Position numbers and translations under genes: made by a program
NCBI GenBank assembly: GCA_022772735.1
Contig: JALEZD010000023.1
Span: forward strand, 1 to 64,000
Reading direction: 5' to 3'
Length of the DNA: 64,000 bases
From: Erysipelotrichaceae bacterium
Lineage (GTDB): Bacteria > Bacillota_I > Bacilli_A > Erysipelotrichales > Erysipelotrichaceae
Part shown: in pieces, positions 35,585 through 44,295 of the stretch
Layout of the letters: each line of letters opens with the position of its first letter
Numbering within the stretch: position 1 is the first letter of the stretch
The notes under the pieces: model-generated
Databases searched by the model: none
What the model was told of the DNA's origin: nothing
What the model saw: only the letters and a program-made list of their open reading frames with translations

Positions 35585-37576
35585 ATGAGGATTGGACTTT
35601 TTACAGACACATATTTACCTGAAATAAACGGAGTTGTAAGCAGTGTTCATACACTTGAAAAAGAATTGATTAAACAAGGACATGAAGTTTATGTAATAAC
35701 TACTAAACCTGACTTTCAAAAGGCAGAGTTAGAAGGTAATATTCTAAGATTACCTGGTATTGAACTGAAATTTTTATATGGATATGTTTTGACTACTCCA
35801 TTCCATATTAGTGCATTTAATACTATTAAATCATTAAAATTAGATATAATTCATGCACATACAGAATTTAGTATTGGTATTTTCGCAAGAATTTGTTCAA
35901 GACTTTTAAGTATACCTTTAGTAAGTACATATCATACAACATATGAAGATTATACTCATTATGTTAATTTTATTGATTCAAAAGTAGTAGATAATGTTGC
36001 TAAAGCGTTAGTTGCTAGATTGAGTAAGTTATATGGTGATTCAAGTGTAGAGGTTATATCTCCAAGCCAAAAAACAAAAGATATGCTTATTGGTTATGAT
36101 ATAAATAGAAATATTCATGTTATTCCAACTGGATTAGATATAAAAAAATTTAATATCAAAAATACAAGTGATACTCAAATTAAAGAAATAAGAAAAAGTT
36201 ATAATATAAAAGATGATGAAATATTAGTAACTTATATTGGAAGAATTGCAGGAGAAAAAAGTATTGATTTTGTTATTAGAGGTTTTAAATATGTTAAAGA
36301 AAAAAATATTAAGGCAAAACTTTTGATAATTGGAGTTGGTCCAAAAAACGAAGAAGAAAATTTAAAGAAACTATCTGTTGATTTAGGCATAGATGATATT
36401 GTTATATTTGGTGGTAAAAAACCAGCAAGTGAAGTTCCACACTATTATCATAGTTCTGATGTATTTGTGTCTGCTAGTTTATCTGAAACTCAAGGAATGA
36501 CCTTTATAGAAGCACTTGCAAGTGGACTTCCAGTTTTTGCAAGACATGATGCTGTATTAGATGAAATAGTTTATGAAGGAAAAACAGGATTTTATTTTGA
36601 TACAGAAGAAGAATTATCAGAAAAACTTCAAAAGTATATTTCATTAAGCAATGATGAAAAAAATAAGATAAGTTTAAATGCTATTAAACAAATCGAGCCA
36701 TATGATTGTGAAGTTTTTGCTAAAAAAGTATTTAAGGTTTATGAACAGGCTATTTCTACATACAAAAATATGTATGTAATTGATGAAGTTAGAGTTAAAG
36801 ATGATCATGTTGTAATAATAGTTGAATCACCTAGTGGTGAAGAATTTAAACTTATTGTAACAAATGATACATATACTAACGAAGGATTAAGAAAAGAACA
36901 AAAAGTTAGTGAAGAAAAAATTGAGCAATTAAAAAAAGAAGAATGTGCAGTAAAAGCATATCAAGGATGTATAAATAAAATAGCTAGCAGAGATAGAACA
37001 AGAAAAGAAATATATGATTTTATTACAAATAATTTCGAATGTGATATAAAGCAAGTAAATGATATTGTAGAAAAACTTGAAGAAAGAGGATATATAGATG
37101 ACTACAGATATGCAAAAAACTATATTGAATTAATGAAAGCTGCTTTGCAAGGTGAAGGTAAAATAGTTTCAGGGTTAAAGAAAAAAGGTATTTCTTATGA
37201 TTTAATTGAAGATATTTTAGAGCATAATAGCGATGATGAATTAGAACATGCTATAAAGTGGGCAAATAAGGTGAAAAGCTCAATCAGAGACACATCGGTG
37301 AAGATGAAAAAGAACAATTTGTATAAAAAAATGATTGTTCAAGGATATAGTAATGATATTATTGTTAAAGCTATGGAGCATATAAGTTTTGTTGAAGATG
37401 AAAACTGTGAAATCGAAAATTTAAGAAATGCAGCTTATAAAACAAAAAAAAGATACCAGAATAAATATGAAGGTACTAAATTAAGAAATTCAATTTTTAA
37501 ATATTTAGCAAGTGTGGGATATAGAGTTGAAGACATTTATGTAGTTTTAGATGAAATGGAGTGGAATGATGAGTAA
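35585..37576 (+). CDS. Fusion: GT4 diacylglycerol glucosyltransferase (LafA/BgsB-like) and RecX
   Basis: 663 residues in one continuous frame. Residues 1 to about 392 are a complete GT-B enzyme with MRIGLFTDTYLPEINGVVSS, HTEFSIGIFARI, STYHTTYEDYTHY and SETQGMTFIEAL, like enzymes glucosylating diacylglycerol. From about 397 the rest is a full RecX: the N-terminal beta segment (YVIDEVRVKDDHVV), then three-helix repeats with RDRTRKEIYDFI, VEKLEERGYIDDYRYAKNY and LKKKGISYDLIEDIL. RecX modulates RecA filaments. No stop, frameshift or internal ribosome binding site stands out at the junction. yhaM overlaps the 3' end by 8 bp. An unusual pairing of lipid synthesis and recombination control. Confidence 0.85.
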   Translation: MRIGLFTDTYLPEINGVVSSVHTLEKELIKQGHEVYVITTKPDFQKAELEGNILRLPGIELKFLYGYVLTTPFHISAFNTIKSLKLDIIHAHTEFSIGIFARICSRLLSIPLVSTYHTTYEDYTHYVNFIDSKVVDNVAKALVARLSKLYGDSSVEVISPSQKTKDMLIGYDINRNIHVIPTGLDIKKFNIKNTSDTQIKEIRKSYNIKDDEILVTYIGRIAGEKSIDFVIRGFKYVKEKNIKAKLLIIGVGPKNEEENLKKLSVDLGIDDIVIFGGKKPASEVPHYYHSSDVFVSASLSETQGMTFIEALASGLPVFARHDAVLDEIVYEGKTGFYFDTEEELSEKLQKYISLSNDEKNKISLNAIKQIEPYDCEVFAKKVFKVYEQAISTYKNMYVIDEVRVKDDHVVIIVESPSGEEFKLIVTNDTYTNEGLRKEQKVSEEKIEQLKKEECAVKAYQGCINKIASRDRTRKEIYDFITNNFECDIKQVNDIVEKLEERGYIDDYRYAKNYIELMKAALQGEGKIVSGLKKKGISYDLIEDILEHNSDDELEHAIKWANKVKSSIRDTSVKMKKNNLYKKMIVQGYSNDIIVKAMEHISFVEDENCEIENLRNAAYKTKKRYQNKYEGTKLRNSIFKYLASVGYRVEDIYVVLDEMEWNDE

Positions 37577-38507
37577 ACTAATTAATGATTTTGTTAGTAA
37601 GGATGTAATTAACCAACCATTATTTATAAAAGGTGTATTAAAGGGTGCAACCGACAAAGGTGCACCATATTTAACAATAACATTACAAGATAAAAGTGGA
37701 AGTATATCAAGTAAACTTTGGAATGTATTACCTACACAGGAAGAAATTGCACAAGTTGGGAAAATAATAAATGTTAGTGGAGATGTTATTGATTATAATA
37801 ATACTTTACAATTACGAATTAGAAATATTGAAGAAGTTGATATGTCATTAATTGATATGAACGATTTTATTATAAAATCTGATGTTCCAATTGATGATTT
37901 AAAAATTAAAATTAATGACACAATTCATTCAATAAAAAATAATATTTATAGAGATATTATTAAAAATCTTTATTCACTTTATGGAGATGATTTTTATAGT
38001 TATCCTGCAGCTTCAAAAATACATCATAGTTTTATGGGAGGACTTGCAGTTCATGTTTGTGGAATGATAGATTTAGCCAACGAAGTTTGTAAGTTATATC
38101 CTCAACTTAATAGAGACTTGCTTATTTCAGGAGTTTTAGCTCATGATATTGGTAAAATGGTAGAATTTAGTGGACCTATAACTACTGAATATACTTTAGA
38201 GGGTAAATTAATTGGGCATATTTCAATTGTTCAAGGACAAATAATGGAAATATCTAAAAGATTAAATGTTCAAGATAGTGAAGAATCTATTCTTTTAAGA
38301 CATATGGTGTTAAGTCATCATGGTCATTTAGAATATGGGTCTCCTGTACTTCCAATGGTTCAAGAAGCGGAAGTTTTATATTTTATTGATAATCTTGACG
38401 CAAGATTAAATAGTTTAGATACTTTATTAAAACCGATTAAACCGGGTAGTTTTTCACCGAAGGTTTTCTCGCTAGAAAATAGATCGTTTTATAAACCAAA
38501 AGAGTAA
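37569..38507 (+). CDS. yhaM: 3'-5' exoribonuclease YhaM family (OB fold plus HD domain)
   Basis: 312 residues. N-terminal OB-type nucleic acid domain (about 15-95, TITLQDKSGSISSKLW), then an HD phosphohydrolase domain with KIHHSFMGGLAVHV, LAHDIGKM and LSHHGHLEYGSP. Degrades RNA and possibly single-stranded DNA from the 3' end. GGAG precedes this ATG, inside the end of the fusion gene. yhaM close to prsA and hit recalls the Bacillus neighbourhood. Confidence 0.93.
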   Translation: MSKLINDFVSKDVINQPLFIKGVLKGATDKGAPYLTITLQDKSGSISSKLWNVLPTQEEIAQVGKIINVSGDVIDYNNTLQLRIRNIEEVDMSLIDMNDFIIKSDVPIDDLKIKINDTIHSIKNNIYRDIIKNLYSLYGDDFYSYPAASKIHHSFMGGLAVHVCGMIDLANEVCKLYPQLNRDLLISGVLAHDIGKMVEFSGPITTEYTLEGKLIGHISIVQGQIMEISKRLNVQDSEESILLRHMVLSHHGHLEYGSPVLPMVQEAEVLYFIDNLDARLNSLDTLLKPIKPGSFSPKVFSLENRSFYKPKE

Positions 38508-38513
38508 AATTAA

Positions 38514-38541
38514 AACCTTAGAAGGGTTAACTTCTAAGGTT
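38514..38541. terminator. Terminator between yhaM and hit
   Basis: AACCTTAGAAG pairs exactly with CTTCTAAGGTT around a 6-nt loop, between convergent genes. Confidence 0.75.
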
Positions 38542-38932
38542 ATTTTAATATTTCATGTATTTTAGCTAAATCAAAAGGCTTTTTTCTATTAAATGATATA
38601 TCAATTTCATCATTTTCATCATACCTTGGAATTAAATGGAAATGCAGGTGAAAAACAGTTTGTCCAGCAATTTCATTAGTATTATTTAAAATATTAAAAC
38701 CTTTTGAATTTAATATTTTTTTATATTTATTACTTAAAATTTTAATTACATTCATACATCTATTTATTGTTTGTAAATCTGCATCTAAAAAATTGTCATA
38801 ATGTTTCTTAGGTAGTATTAATGTATGACCATCACAAACTTGAGATATATCAAGTATTGCAAGAACATATTCATCTTCATAAACTTTATAACTAGGTATT
38901 TCATTATTTATTATTTTACAAAATATACACAT
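38540..38932 (-). CDS. hit: HIT family nucleotide-binding protein
   Basis: 130 residues. The histidine triad FHLHFHLIPR lies near the C-terminus and CIFCKIINNEIPSYKVYED at the N-terminus, as in Hit/HinT hydrolases acting on AMP-linked substrates. GAGGTGA lies before this ATG, three codons inside the longest frame. It follows two PrsA-like genes on the same strand but is separated by a perfect palindromic terminator. Confidence 0.93.
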   Translation of the reverse strand: MCIFCKIINNEIPSYKVYEDEYVLAILDISQVCDGHTLILPKKHYDNFLDADLQTINRCMNVIKILSNKYKKILNSKGFNILNNTNEIAGQTVFHLHFHLIPRYDENDEIDISFNRKKPFDLAKIHEILK

Positions 38933-38967
38933 ATTTATCACCTCAATAAAATTATAGTCTAGAAATA

Positions 38968-38997
38968 AAAATAATACGAGAATTCTCGTATTATTTT
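38968..38997. terminator. Perfect 30-bp palindromic terminator
   Basis: Fifteen-base arms meet with no spacer at GAATTC; AATAATACGAG mirrors CTCGTATTATT, with T-tracts on both strands. It ends the PrsA-like pair. Confidence 0.75.
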
Positions 38998-39842
38998 GTT
39001 AGATAACCACTGTAATTAGATGTAAATGCATCATATAAGTCTTTATCATAAATTTTAAATTTATGTTTGTTGAAATAAAATTTATCTGCTTCATCACTTA
39101 TTTTAGAATATGTAACAAATTCATCAACAATTTGTGCTTTAATATTTTCAACATCTGTATCAACAACTTTTATAACATAAGTTAATGTTCCATCTGCAGA
39201 TGGTATTACAGCAAAATCATCATTTGATGAAGCTGTATTTAATATAGCTTTAACTTCACTTGTAAAGTTGCTTTCAGTTGTAACAATTTGAGGTTCTCCT
39301 GAAGTGGTAGAATTGTATGCTGTACCAACTTCTGCAGGATTTACACCATTTTTAAGTTCCACAAGTGCAGCATTTGCTGAATCAGTATCACTAAATGTCA
39401 ATACAATTGCTTGTTTAGGATTGTATAAACTTACAAGTGTTTGATAGTTATCATAAATATATTTTTTTGTTAATTCTTTCAATTTTTCTGCATAGATAAT
39501 TGATGATTTTAATGCTTCTTCATCTTTGTGTCCATACATTTTTATAATTGTTTCCCAAGAATCACCATAGCTTGATTTATACTGATTAATTTGATCTTCA
39601 ACTAATTTATTCATTTCTTCAGTAGTTTCAACTTCTAAATCAAGAATTTTCTCAGTTGCATCACCCAATACAAAGTAGCTACCATAATTTGCCATTAAAT
39701 CTTTATAAATTGAACCTTTAGTAATTTGGGTATCACCAATTTTAACTATTGATTGATTTTTATCTTTAATATTTGTATATGCATCACTACATCCAACTAA
39801 AATTAATAGGGAAGATGCAATCATAATTAAATATTTTTTCAT
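38991..39842 (-). CDS. PrsA/SurA-like lipoprotein without a clear parvulin domain
   Basis: 283 residues. Signal peptide with lipobox LVGC; Cys18 would be lipidated. A helical SurA_N/PrsA-type region (about 30-150) holds IVKIGDTQITKGSIYKDL. The middle part (about 150-235) sits where a parvulin domain is expected, but the characteristic histidines and GGxLG motif are missing. It may be a foldase-like chaperone without isomerase activity. Located 12 bp after a PrsA paralogue with an intact parvulin domain, so the two may work together at the outer face of the membrane. Confidence 0.75.
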   Translation of the reverse strand: MKKYLIMIASSLLILVGCSDAYTNIKDKNQSIVKIGDTQITKGSIYKDLMANYGSYFVLGDATEKILDLEVETTEEMNKLVEDQINQYKSSYGDSWETIIKMYGHKDEEALKSSIIYAEKLKELTKKYIYDNYQTLVSLYNPKQAIVLTFSDTDSANAALVELKNGVNPAEVGTAYNSTTSGEPQIVTTESNFTSEVKAILNTASSNDDFAVIPSADGTLTYVIKVVDTDVENIKAQIVDEFVTYSKISDEADKFYFNKHKFKIYDKDLYDAFTSNYSGYLTK

Positions 39843-39854
39843 GTTATATCCTCC

Positions 39855-40832
39855 TTATTTATTTAAACCTAAATATTCTTTTAATTGTGATTCAAGTTCT
39901 TGATTTTCACCAAAGTCAATACCAAGTTCTTCAGCTTTTTGCCAGATAGCTTTTGGTTGAAGAGTTCCATCATATTTGTTTAAATCAGAAATAAATTCCT
40001 TGTAAGTTTTTAGTGTTTCTAAATTTGTTGAATCAACCTTAATTAAATGATAACCGTATGTAGTTTGAACCCAATCACTCATTTCTCCTTCATTTAAAGC
40101 TAGTGTAGCTTCTAAAAATTCTGGAACAAATGATGTAGAAGAGGTTACATATCCTAAACTACCTCCATTACTTGCACTAGTATCTTCTGAGTATTGTTTT
40201 GCAACTTCTTCAAAACTTGTACCACTATCAAGTGCTTTTTTTACTTCTTCCATTTTTGCTAATTCTTCTGCAGTTGGTTTTGTTGAATCTGCAATTTTAA
40301 CTAGAATATGACTAACTAGTCTAGGTTTATTTTCTTCAACATATTTGTTTATTACTGCATTAACTTCATCAGAATTTGAATTGATATAATCTTGATAAAT
40401 TTGATTTACTTTTTGTGATTGAATTAAAAATTCAGGTAAATCTTCTATTTTTGTATATCCAACTTGTCTAAGTGCGTTTAATATTTGTGTTTCATAAGTT
40501 GCACCATAAGTTTGTTGGAAATTTGAAATGATATTTTGTGCATTTAAATTTGCATTGGTTTTCATTTCTTCAGTTGTTTCAATAGATTTATCTGCAACAG
40601 TTTTTTGTATTTTTGCAAATAAAATGTTCATTCCATATTTGTCGTATAATTTTTCATATAATTCATCAGCGCTAACATTTGTTTGATCAAGAGAGTATAC
40701 AATATCTTGACCATTTACTTTTTTACCAGCAACAATATTTTTTGAAGTTTCATAACCATAAAATACAGTTACTCCTAAAAAAATGATTGCTAGTAAAAAG
40801 ACAAACCAGTATTTTTTTAAAAAATCTGTCAT
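39855..40832 (-). CDS. prsA: PrsA-type peptidyl-prolyl isomerase
   Basis: 325 residues. An uncleaved-looking N-terminal membrane helix (about 8-27) replaces the lipobox usual in PrsA. A helical chaperone region is followed by a parvulin domain (about 170-265) with VSHILVKI, AKQYSEDTSASNGGSLGYV, FVPEFLEA and TTYGYHLIKV. It assists folding of secreted proteins outside the cell. First of a two-gene unit with the degenerate PrsA-like lipoprotein. Confidence 0.9.
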   Translation of the reverse strand: MTDFLKKYWFVFLLAIIFLGVTVFYGYETSKNIVAGKKVNGQDIVYSLDQTNVSADELYEKLYDKYGMNILFAKIQKTVADKSIETTEEMKTNANLNAQNIISNFQQTYGATYETQILNALRQVGYTKIEDLPEFLIQSQKVNQIYQDYINSNSDEVNAVINKYVEENKPRLVSHILVKIADSTKPTAEELAKMEEVKKALDSGTSFEEVAKQYSEDTSASNGGSLGYVTSSTSFVPEFLEATLALNEGEMSDWVQTTYGYHLIKVDSTNLETLKTYKEFISDLNKYDGTLQPKAIWQKAEELGIDFGENQELESQLKEYLGLNK

Positions 40833-40960
40833 AATTCCTCCTTGGATAGCTTACCTATTATATGATATTTAAAAAACATTTGCAATTTTGTAATCTGAAA
40901 ATTATGTGAACAAATTGACTTTTGTTAGAGATAGTATGAACACCTAATTTGTGCAGTATA

Positions 40961-40969
40961 TGTTATAAT
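40961..40969 (+). promoter_or_regulatory. Extended -10 promoter of suf operon
   Basis: TGTTATAAT lies about 40 nt before sufC. No clear -35 or iron-regulator site was seen in the 178-bp gap. Confidence 0.45.
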
Positions 40970-41010
40970 TTCACTATGTTATTAAATTATGATGTGAAAG
41001 GTGTGTATAT

Positions 41011-41826
41011 ATGAGTAAATTAGTCATCAAAGATTTATATGTTGAAATAGATGGAAAAGAAATTTTAAAAGGGATTAATTTGACAGTTAATTCAAATGAA
41101 ATTCATGCATTAATGGGACCAAATGGAAATGGTAAAAGCACATTACTTGCAGCAATTATGGGACATCCTAAATATATTATTACTAAAGGTTCTATTTATT
41201 TCAATGATGAAGATGTTTTAAATATGAGCATTGATGAAAGAAGTAGAGCAGGTATATTTTTAGCTATGCAATATCCTCAAGAAATTCCAGGGGTAACTAA
41301 CAGTGATTTTTTAAGGGCTGCATTAAACGCTAGAAGCGAAAAACCAGTTTCTTTATTTAGTTTTATAAAGCAAATGGAAAATGCTATAAGTGAATTAGAA
41401 ATGAAACCAGATTTAGCTCATAGGTTTTTAAATGAAGGATTTTCTGGTGGTGAAAAGAAAAGAAATGAAATAGTTCAAATGAAACTTCTTAAACCGGAAA
41501 TTGCAATGTTAGATGAAATAGATAGTGGATTAGATGTAGATGCTTTAAAAGTCGTTGCTAAAAATGTTGTGGATATGCAAAAAGAAAGTGGTTTAGGATT
41601 AATAGTTGTTTCACACTATGAAAGATTTTATGAACTTGTTAAACCAACCCATGCACATGTTCTTATTGATGGAAAAATCATTGTTGAAGGTGATGGAGAA
41701 TTGGTTAGAAAAATTGATACAGAAGGATATGATTGGATTTATAAACAATATTCAATTAAACCTGTTAAGGAAGAAAAGAAAGTTATTACATCACTTGGTT
41801 CATGTGCAACTGCAAAAAGAGGTTAA
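41011..41826 (+). CDS. sufC: Fe-S cluster assembly ATPase SufC
   Basis: 271 residues. ABC-type ATPase with Walker A GPNGNGKSTLL, signature FSGGEKKRNE and Walker B AMLDEIDSGLD, the exact SufC pattern. The C-terminal tail after IYKQY is about 30 residues and ends with a cysteine (GSCATAKRG). Works with SufB and SufD as the cluster scaffold. First gene of a five-gene suf operon plus one; sufD starts 2 bp after the stop. Confidence 0.96.
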   Translation: MSKLVIKDLYVEIDGKEILKGINLTVNSNEIHALMGPNGNGKSTLLAAIMGHPKYIITKGSIYFNDEDVLNMSIDERSRAGIFLAMQYPQEIPGVTNSDFLRAALNARSEKPVSLFSFIKQMENAISELEMKPDLAHRFLNEGFSGGEKKRNEIVQMKLLKPEIAMLDEIDSGLDVDALKVVAKNVVDMQKESGLGLIVVSHYERFYELVKPTHAHVLIDGKIIVEGDGELVRKIDTEGYDWIYKQYSIKPVKEEKKVITSLGSCATAKRG

Positions 41827-41828
41827 AT

Positions 41829-42635
41829 ATGAAAATAAGTGCGATAGATAATTTTATTGAATTTGAATCTGGTTATCAAGAAATTGAAATAGATTCAAAA
41901 AATGAAGTTAATTTAAATTTAAAAGGTTTAAACAAATCAAATGTGTTTTTGAAAATTGTTGACGCAAAAAAAATAAATATTAACTATGAAGGTTTATCTG
42001 GAAGTGATGTTACATTACTTATATGGAATGAATCAAAAAATGATTTAGATTTTATTGAAAAATATAAATTATTAAATGACAGTAATTTAAAATTGGCATA
42101 TGGTGATTTAGGTGCTTCAGGATTTATAAGAGATACTTTTGTTGATTTAAGTGGTAAAGGCTCAAGTGCGTTAGTTAAAAGTGCTTCACTTGTTAAAAGT
42201 AGAAAACATTATAATATTTGTGTTTTATCAAGTGTTCCTTATACATCAGGGGATATTGAAAATTATAGTGTTGTACTTGAAAATGGTGATTATAAGATGG
42301 ATGCAACTGGTAAAATTGCTAAAGGGGCTTATAAATCAAGTTCTCATCAAACATCAAGAGCACTTTGTTTAAGTGATAAACAAACTTCTTTTATTCAACC
42401 TAATTTGATGATTGATGAAAATGATGTTTTAGCCAGTCATGCAACAAGTCTTGGAAGAATTGATGAAAGCCAAATGGTTTATATGCAATCTAGAGGTCTA
42501 AGAATAAATGAAATAATGGCACTTATAAGTTTTGGTTATTTATTACCAATTGCTGATATGATTGAAAATGACCAAATGAGAGATAAATTAAAACAGTCAA
42601 TCGAAAGTAAGGTGTCTAACGAATGTTTGATGTAG
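41829..42635 (+). CDS. sufD: Fe-S cluster assembly protein SufD (short form)
   Basis: 268 residues, far shorter than the roughly 420-440 of E. coli or Bacillus SufD. The conserved C-terminal core is intact, with ASHATSLGRIDESQMVYMQSRGL and a right-handed beta-helix-like middle, but the helical N-terminal domain is missing or reduced. It pairs with SufB in the SufBC2D complex. The start is the ATG just after the sufC stop. It overlaps sufS by 13 bp. Confidence 0.85.
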   Translation: MKISAIDNFIEFESGYQEIEIDSKNEVNLNLKGLNKSNVFLKIVDAKKININYEGLSGSDVTLLIWNESKNDLDFIEKYKLLNDSNLKLAYGDLGASGFIRDTFVDLSGKGSSALVKSASLVKSRKHYNICVLSSVPYTSGDIENYSVVLENGDYKMDATGKIAKGAYKSSSHQTSRALCLSDKQTSFIQPNLMIDENDVLASHATSLGRIDESQMVYMQSRGLRINEIMALISFGYLLPIADMIENDQMRDKLKQSIESKVSNECLM

Positions 42636-43837
42636 ATAAAATTAGAAGTGATTTTCCAATGTTTCAAAATAATGATTTTATTTATTTTGATAATGGTGCA
42701 ACCACTTTTAAACCACGACAAGTAATTGATGAAATATTAAAATATTATGAATTTAATACAACTAATGTTCATAGAGGTGATTATGATATTAGTTTTAAAG
42801 TTTCAAAAGCGTATGATGATACTAGAAATGTTGTGGGTAAATTTATTAACTGTGAAAGTGATGAAGTTGTTTTTACAAGTGGAACTACCCATTCACTTAA
42901 TCAAGCTGCAAATTATTTGAAACAAATTTTAAATGAAGGGGATATTGTATTAACTACACTTATTGAACATGCTTCAAATATTCTTCCATTATTTGAAGCT
43001 TGTAAACTTAAAAAAGCGACTATTAAATACATAGATGTTGATAGTGAAGGATATATCAGTTTTGATAGCTTAAAAAGTTTGATGAGTGAAAAAGTTAAAG
43101 CCGTTAGTATATCTCATGTTTCAAATGTTTTAGGGTGTATTCAACCGATAAAGGAAATTTCCAAGATAGTCCATAGCTATAATTCAATTTTAATTGTTGA
43201 TGGTGCACAAAGTACTCCTCATATAAAAATTGATGTAAAAGATTTAGATGTTGATATGTTTAGCTTTAGCGCTCATAAAATGTGTGGTCCAAATGGTATA
43301 GGCGTTTTATATGCAAAAAAATCTATTTTAGAAAAAATGGAGCCAATATTTTATGGTGGTGGAAGTAATGCTAGATTTTCTAAATGTTGCGATATAGTTT
43401 TAAAAGATTATCCGGAAAAGTTTGAATCTGGCACACCAAATATTGAGGGTGTTTTAGCTTTATCAAAGGCTATACAATATTTAGAAAATTTGGGTATGGA
43501 AAATATTCATAAAAGAGAAGTTGAATTAAAAGAATATTTTATTAAAAAATTAAAAGAATTGGATAATATTGAAATTTATAATCCAAATACTAAATCTTCA
43601 ATAGTTTCGTTCAATGTTAAAAATGTATTTGCACAAGATGCTGCAAGTTATTTGGGTAATAAAAATATATGTGTTAGAAGTGGAAATCATTGTGCAAAGT
43701 TATTATTTGAAATAATAGGAGTTAACGAGAGTATTAGAGCTTCTTTGTATTTTTACAATACATTTGATGAAATTGATAGATTTGTAAATATTGTTAAAGA
43801 AATTTCTATTGATAGTGTTATAGATATATTTTTTTAG
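42623..43837 (+). CDS. sufS: Cysteine desulfurase SufS
   Basis: 404 residues. PLP-dependent enzyme taking sulfur from cysteine. YFDNGATTFKP at the N-terminus, the PLP lysine in FSAHKMCGPNGIG and the active-site cysteine in VRSGNHCAK mark it as class II (SufS). Passes persulfide to SufU, encoded next. AAGGTG lies before the ATG within the end of sufD. Confidence 0.95.
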   Translation: MFDVDKIRSDFPMFQNNDFIYFDNGATTFKPRQVIDEILKYYEFNTTNVHRGDYDISFKVSKAYDDTRNVVGKFINCESDEVVFTSGTTHSLNQAANYLKQILNEGDIVLTTLIEHASNILPLFEACKLKKATIKYIDVDSEGYISFDSLKSLMSEKVKAVSISHVSNVLGCIQPIKEISKIVHSYNSILIVDGAQSTPHIKIDVKDLDVDMFSFSAHKMCGPNGIGVLYAKKSILEKMEPIFYGGGSNARFSKCCDIVLKDYPEKFESGTPNIEGVLALSKAIQYLENLGMENIHKREVELKEYFIKKLKELDNIEIYNPNTKSSIVSFNVKNVFAQDAASYLGNKNICVRSGNHCAKLLFEIIGVNESIRASLYFYNTFDEIDRFVNIVKEISIDSVIDIFF

Positions 43838-43845
43838 GAGGTTTT

Positions 43846-44295
43846 ATGAGTAGTATGTTTGATAATCCTGCAATATTAAGAGAACTTATAATGGATCACT
43901 ATAAGTTTCCAAGAAATAAAGGGTTAGTATTGTTAGATAATTATAAAAATGTTCATATGGCAAGTGATTCTTGCATTGATGATATAACTGTAGAATCTTT
44001 AATTGAAAATGGAGTTATTAAAGATATCAAATTTGATGGAGTTGGTTGTACTATTTCAACAGCATCAACTTCTATGATGAGTGAATTATTAATAAATAAG
44101 ACAGTAACTCAAGCTAAAGAAATAATTGAAAATTATTTTAATATGGTTGAGGATAAACCTTACAATCCAGATATACTACAAGAAGCAATTTCTATGAAAA
44201 ATGTTTATAAACAAGCAAATAGAATAAAATGTGCAACAATAGGTTGGAAAGCTATTAGAAAAATGATTCTAGAAAGTGAGAATAATAATGAGTGA
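43846..44295 (+). CDS. sufU: SufU sulfur transfer protein
   Basis: 149 residues. Zinc/sulfur site residues are in [15 protein letters not shown] and [11 protein letters not shown], the three-cysteine one-aspartate SufU pattern with its family-typical insert. Receives sulfur from SufS. AGGAGG precedes the ATG; it overlaps sufB by 8 bp. Confidence 0.94.
   Translation: MSSMFDNPAILRELIMDHYKFPRNKGLVLLDNYKNVHMASDSCIDDITVESLIENGVIKDIKFDGVGCTISTASTSMMSELLINKTVTQAKEIIENYFNMVEDKPYNPDILQEAISMKNVYKQANRIKCATIGWKAIRKMILESENNNE

Noticed and set aside
41606-42372. Plus-strand alternative frames inside sufC and sufD
   Set aside because: Overlap conserved genes in other frames and have no family pattern.
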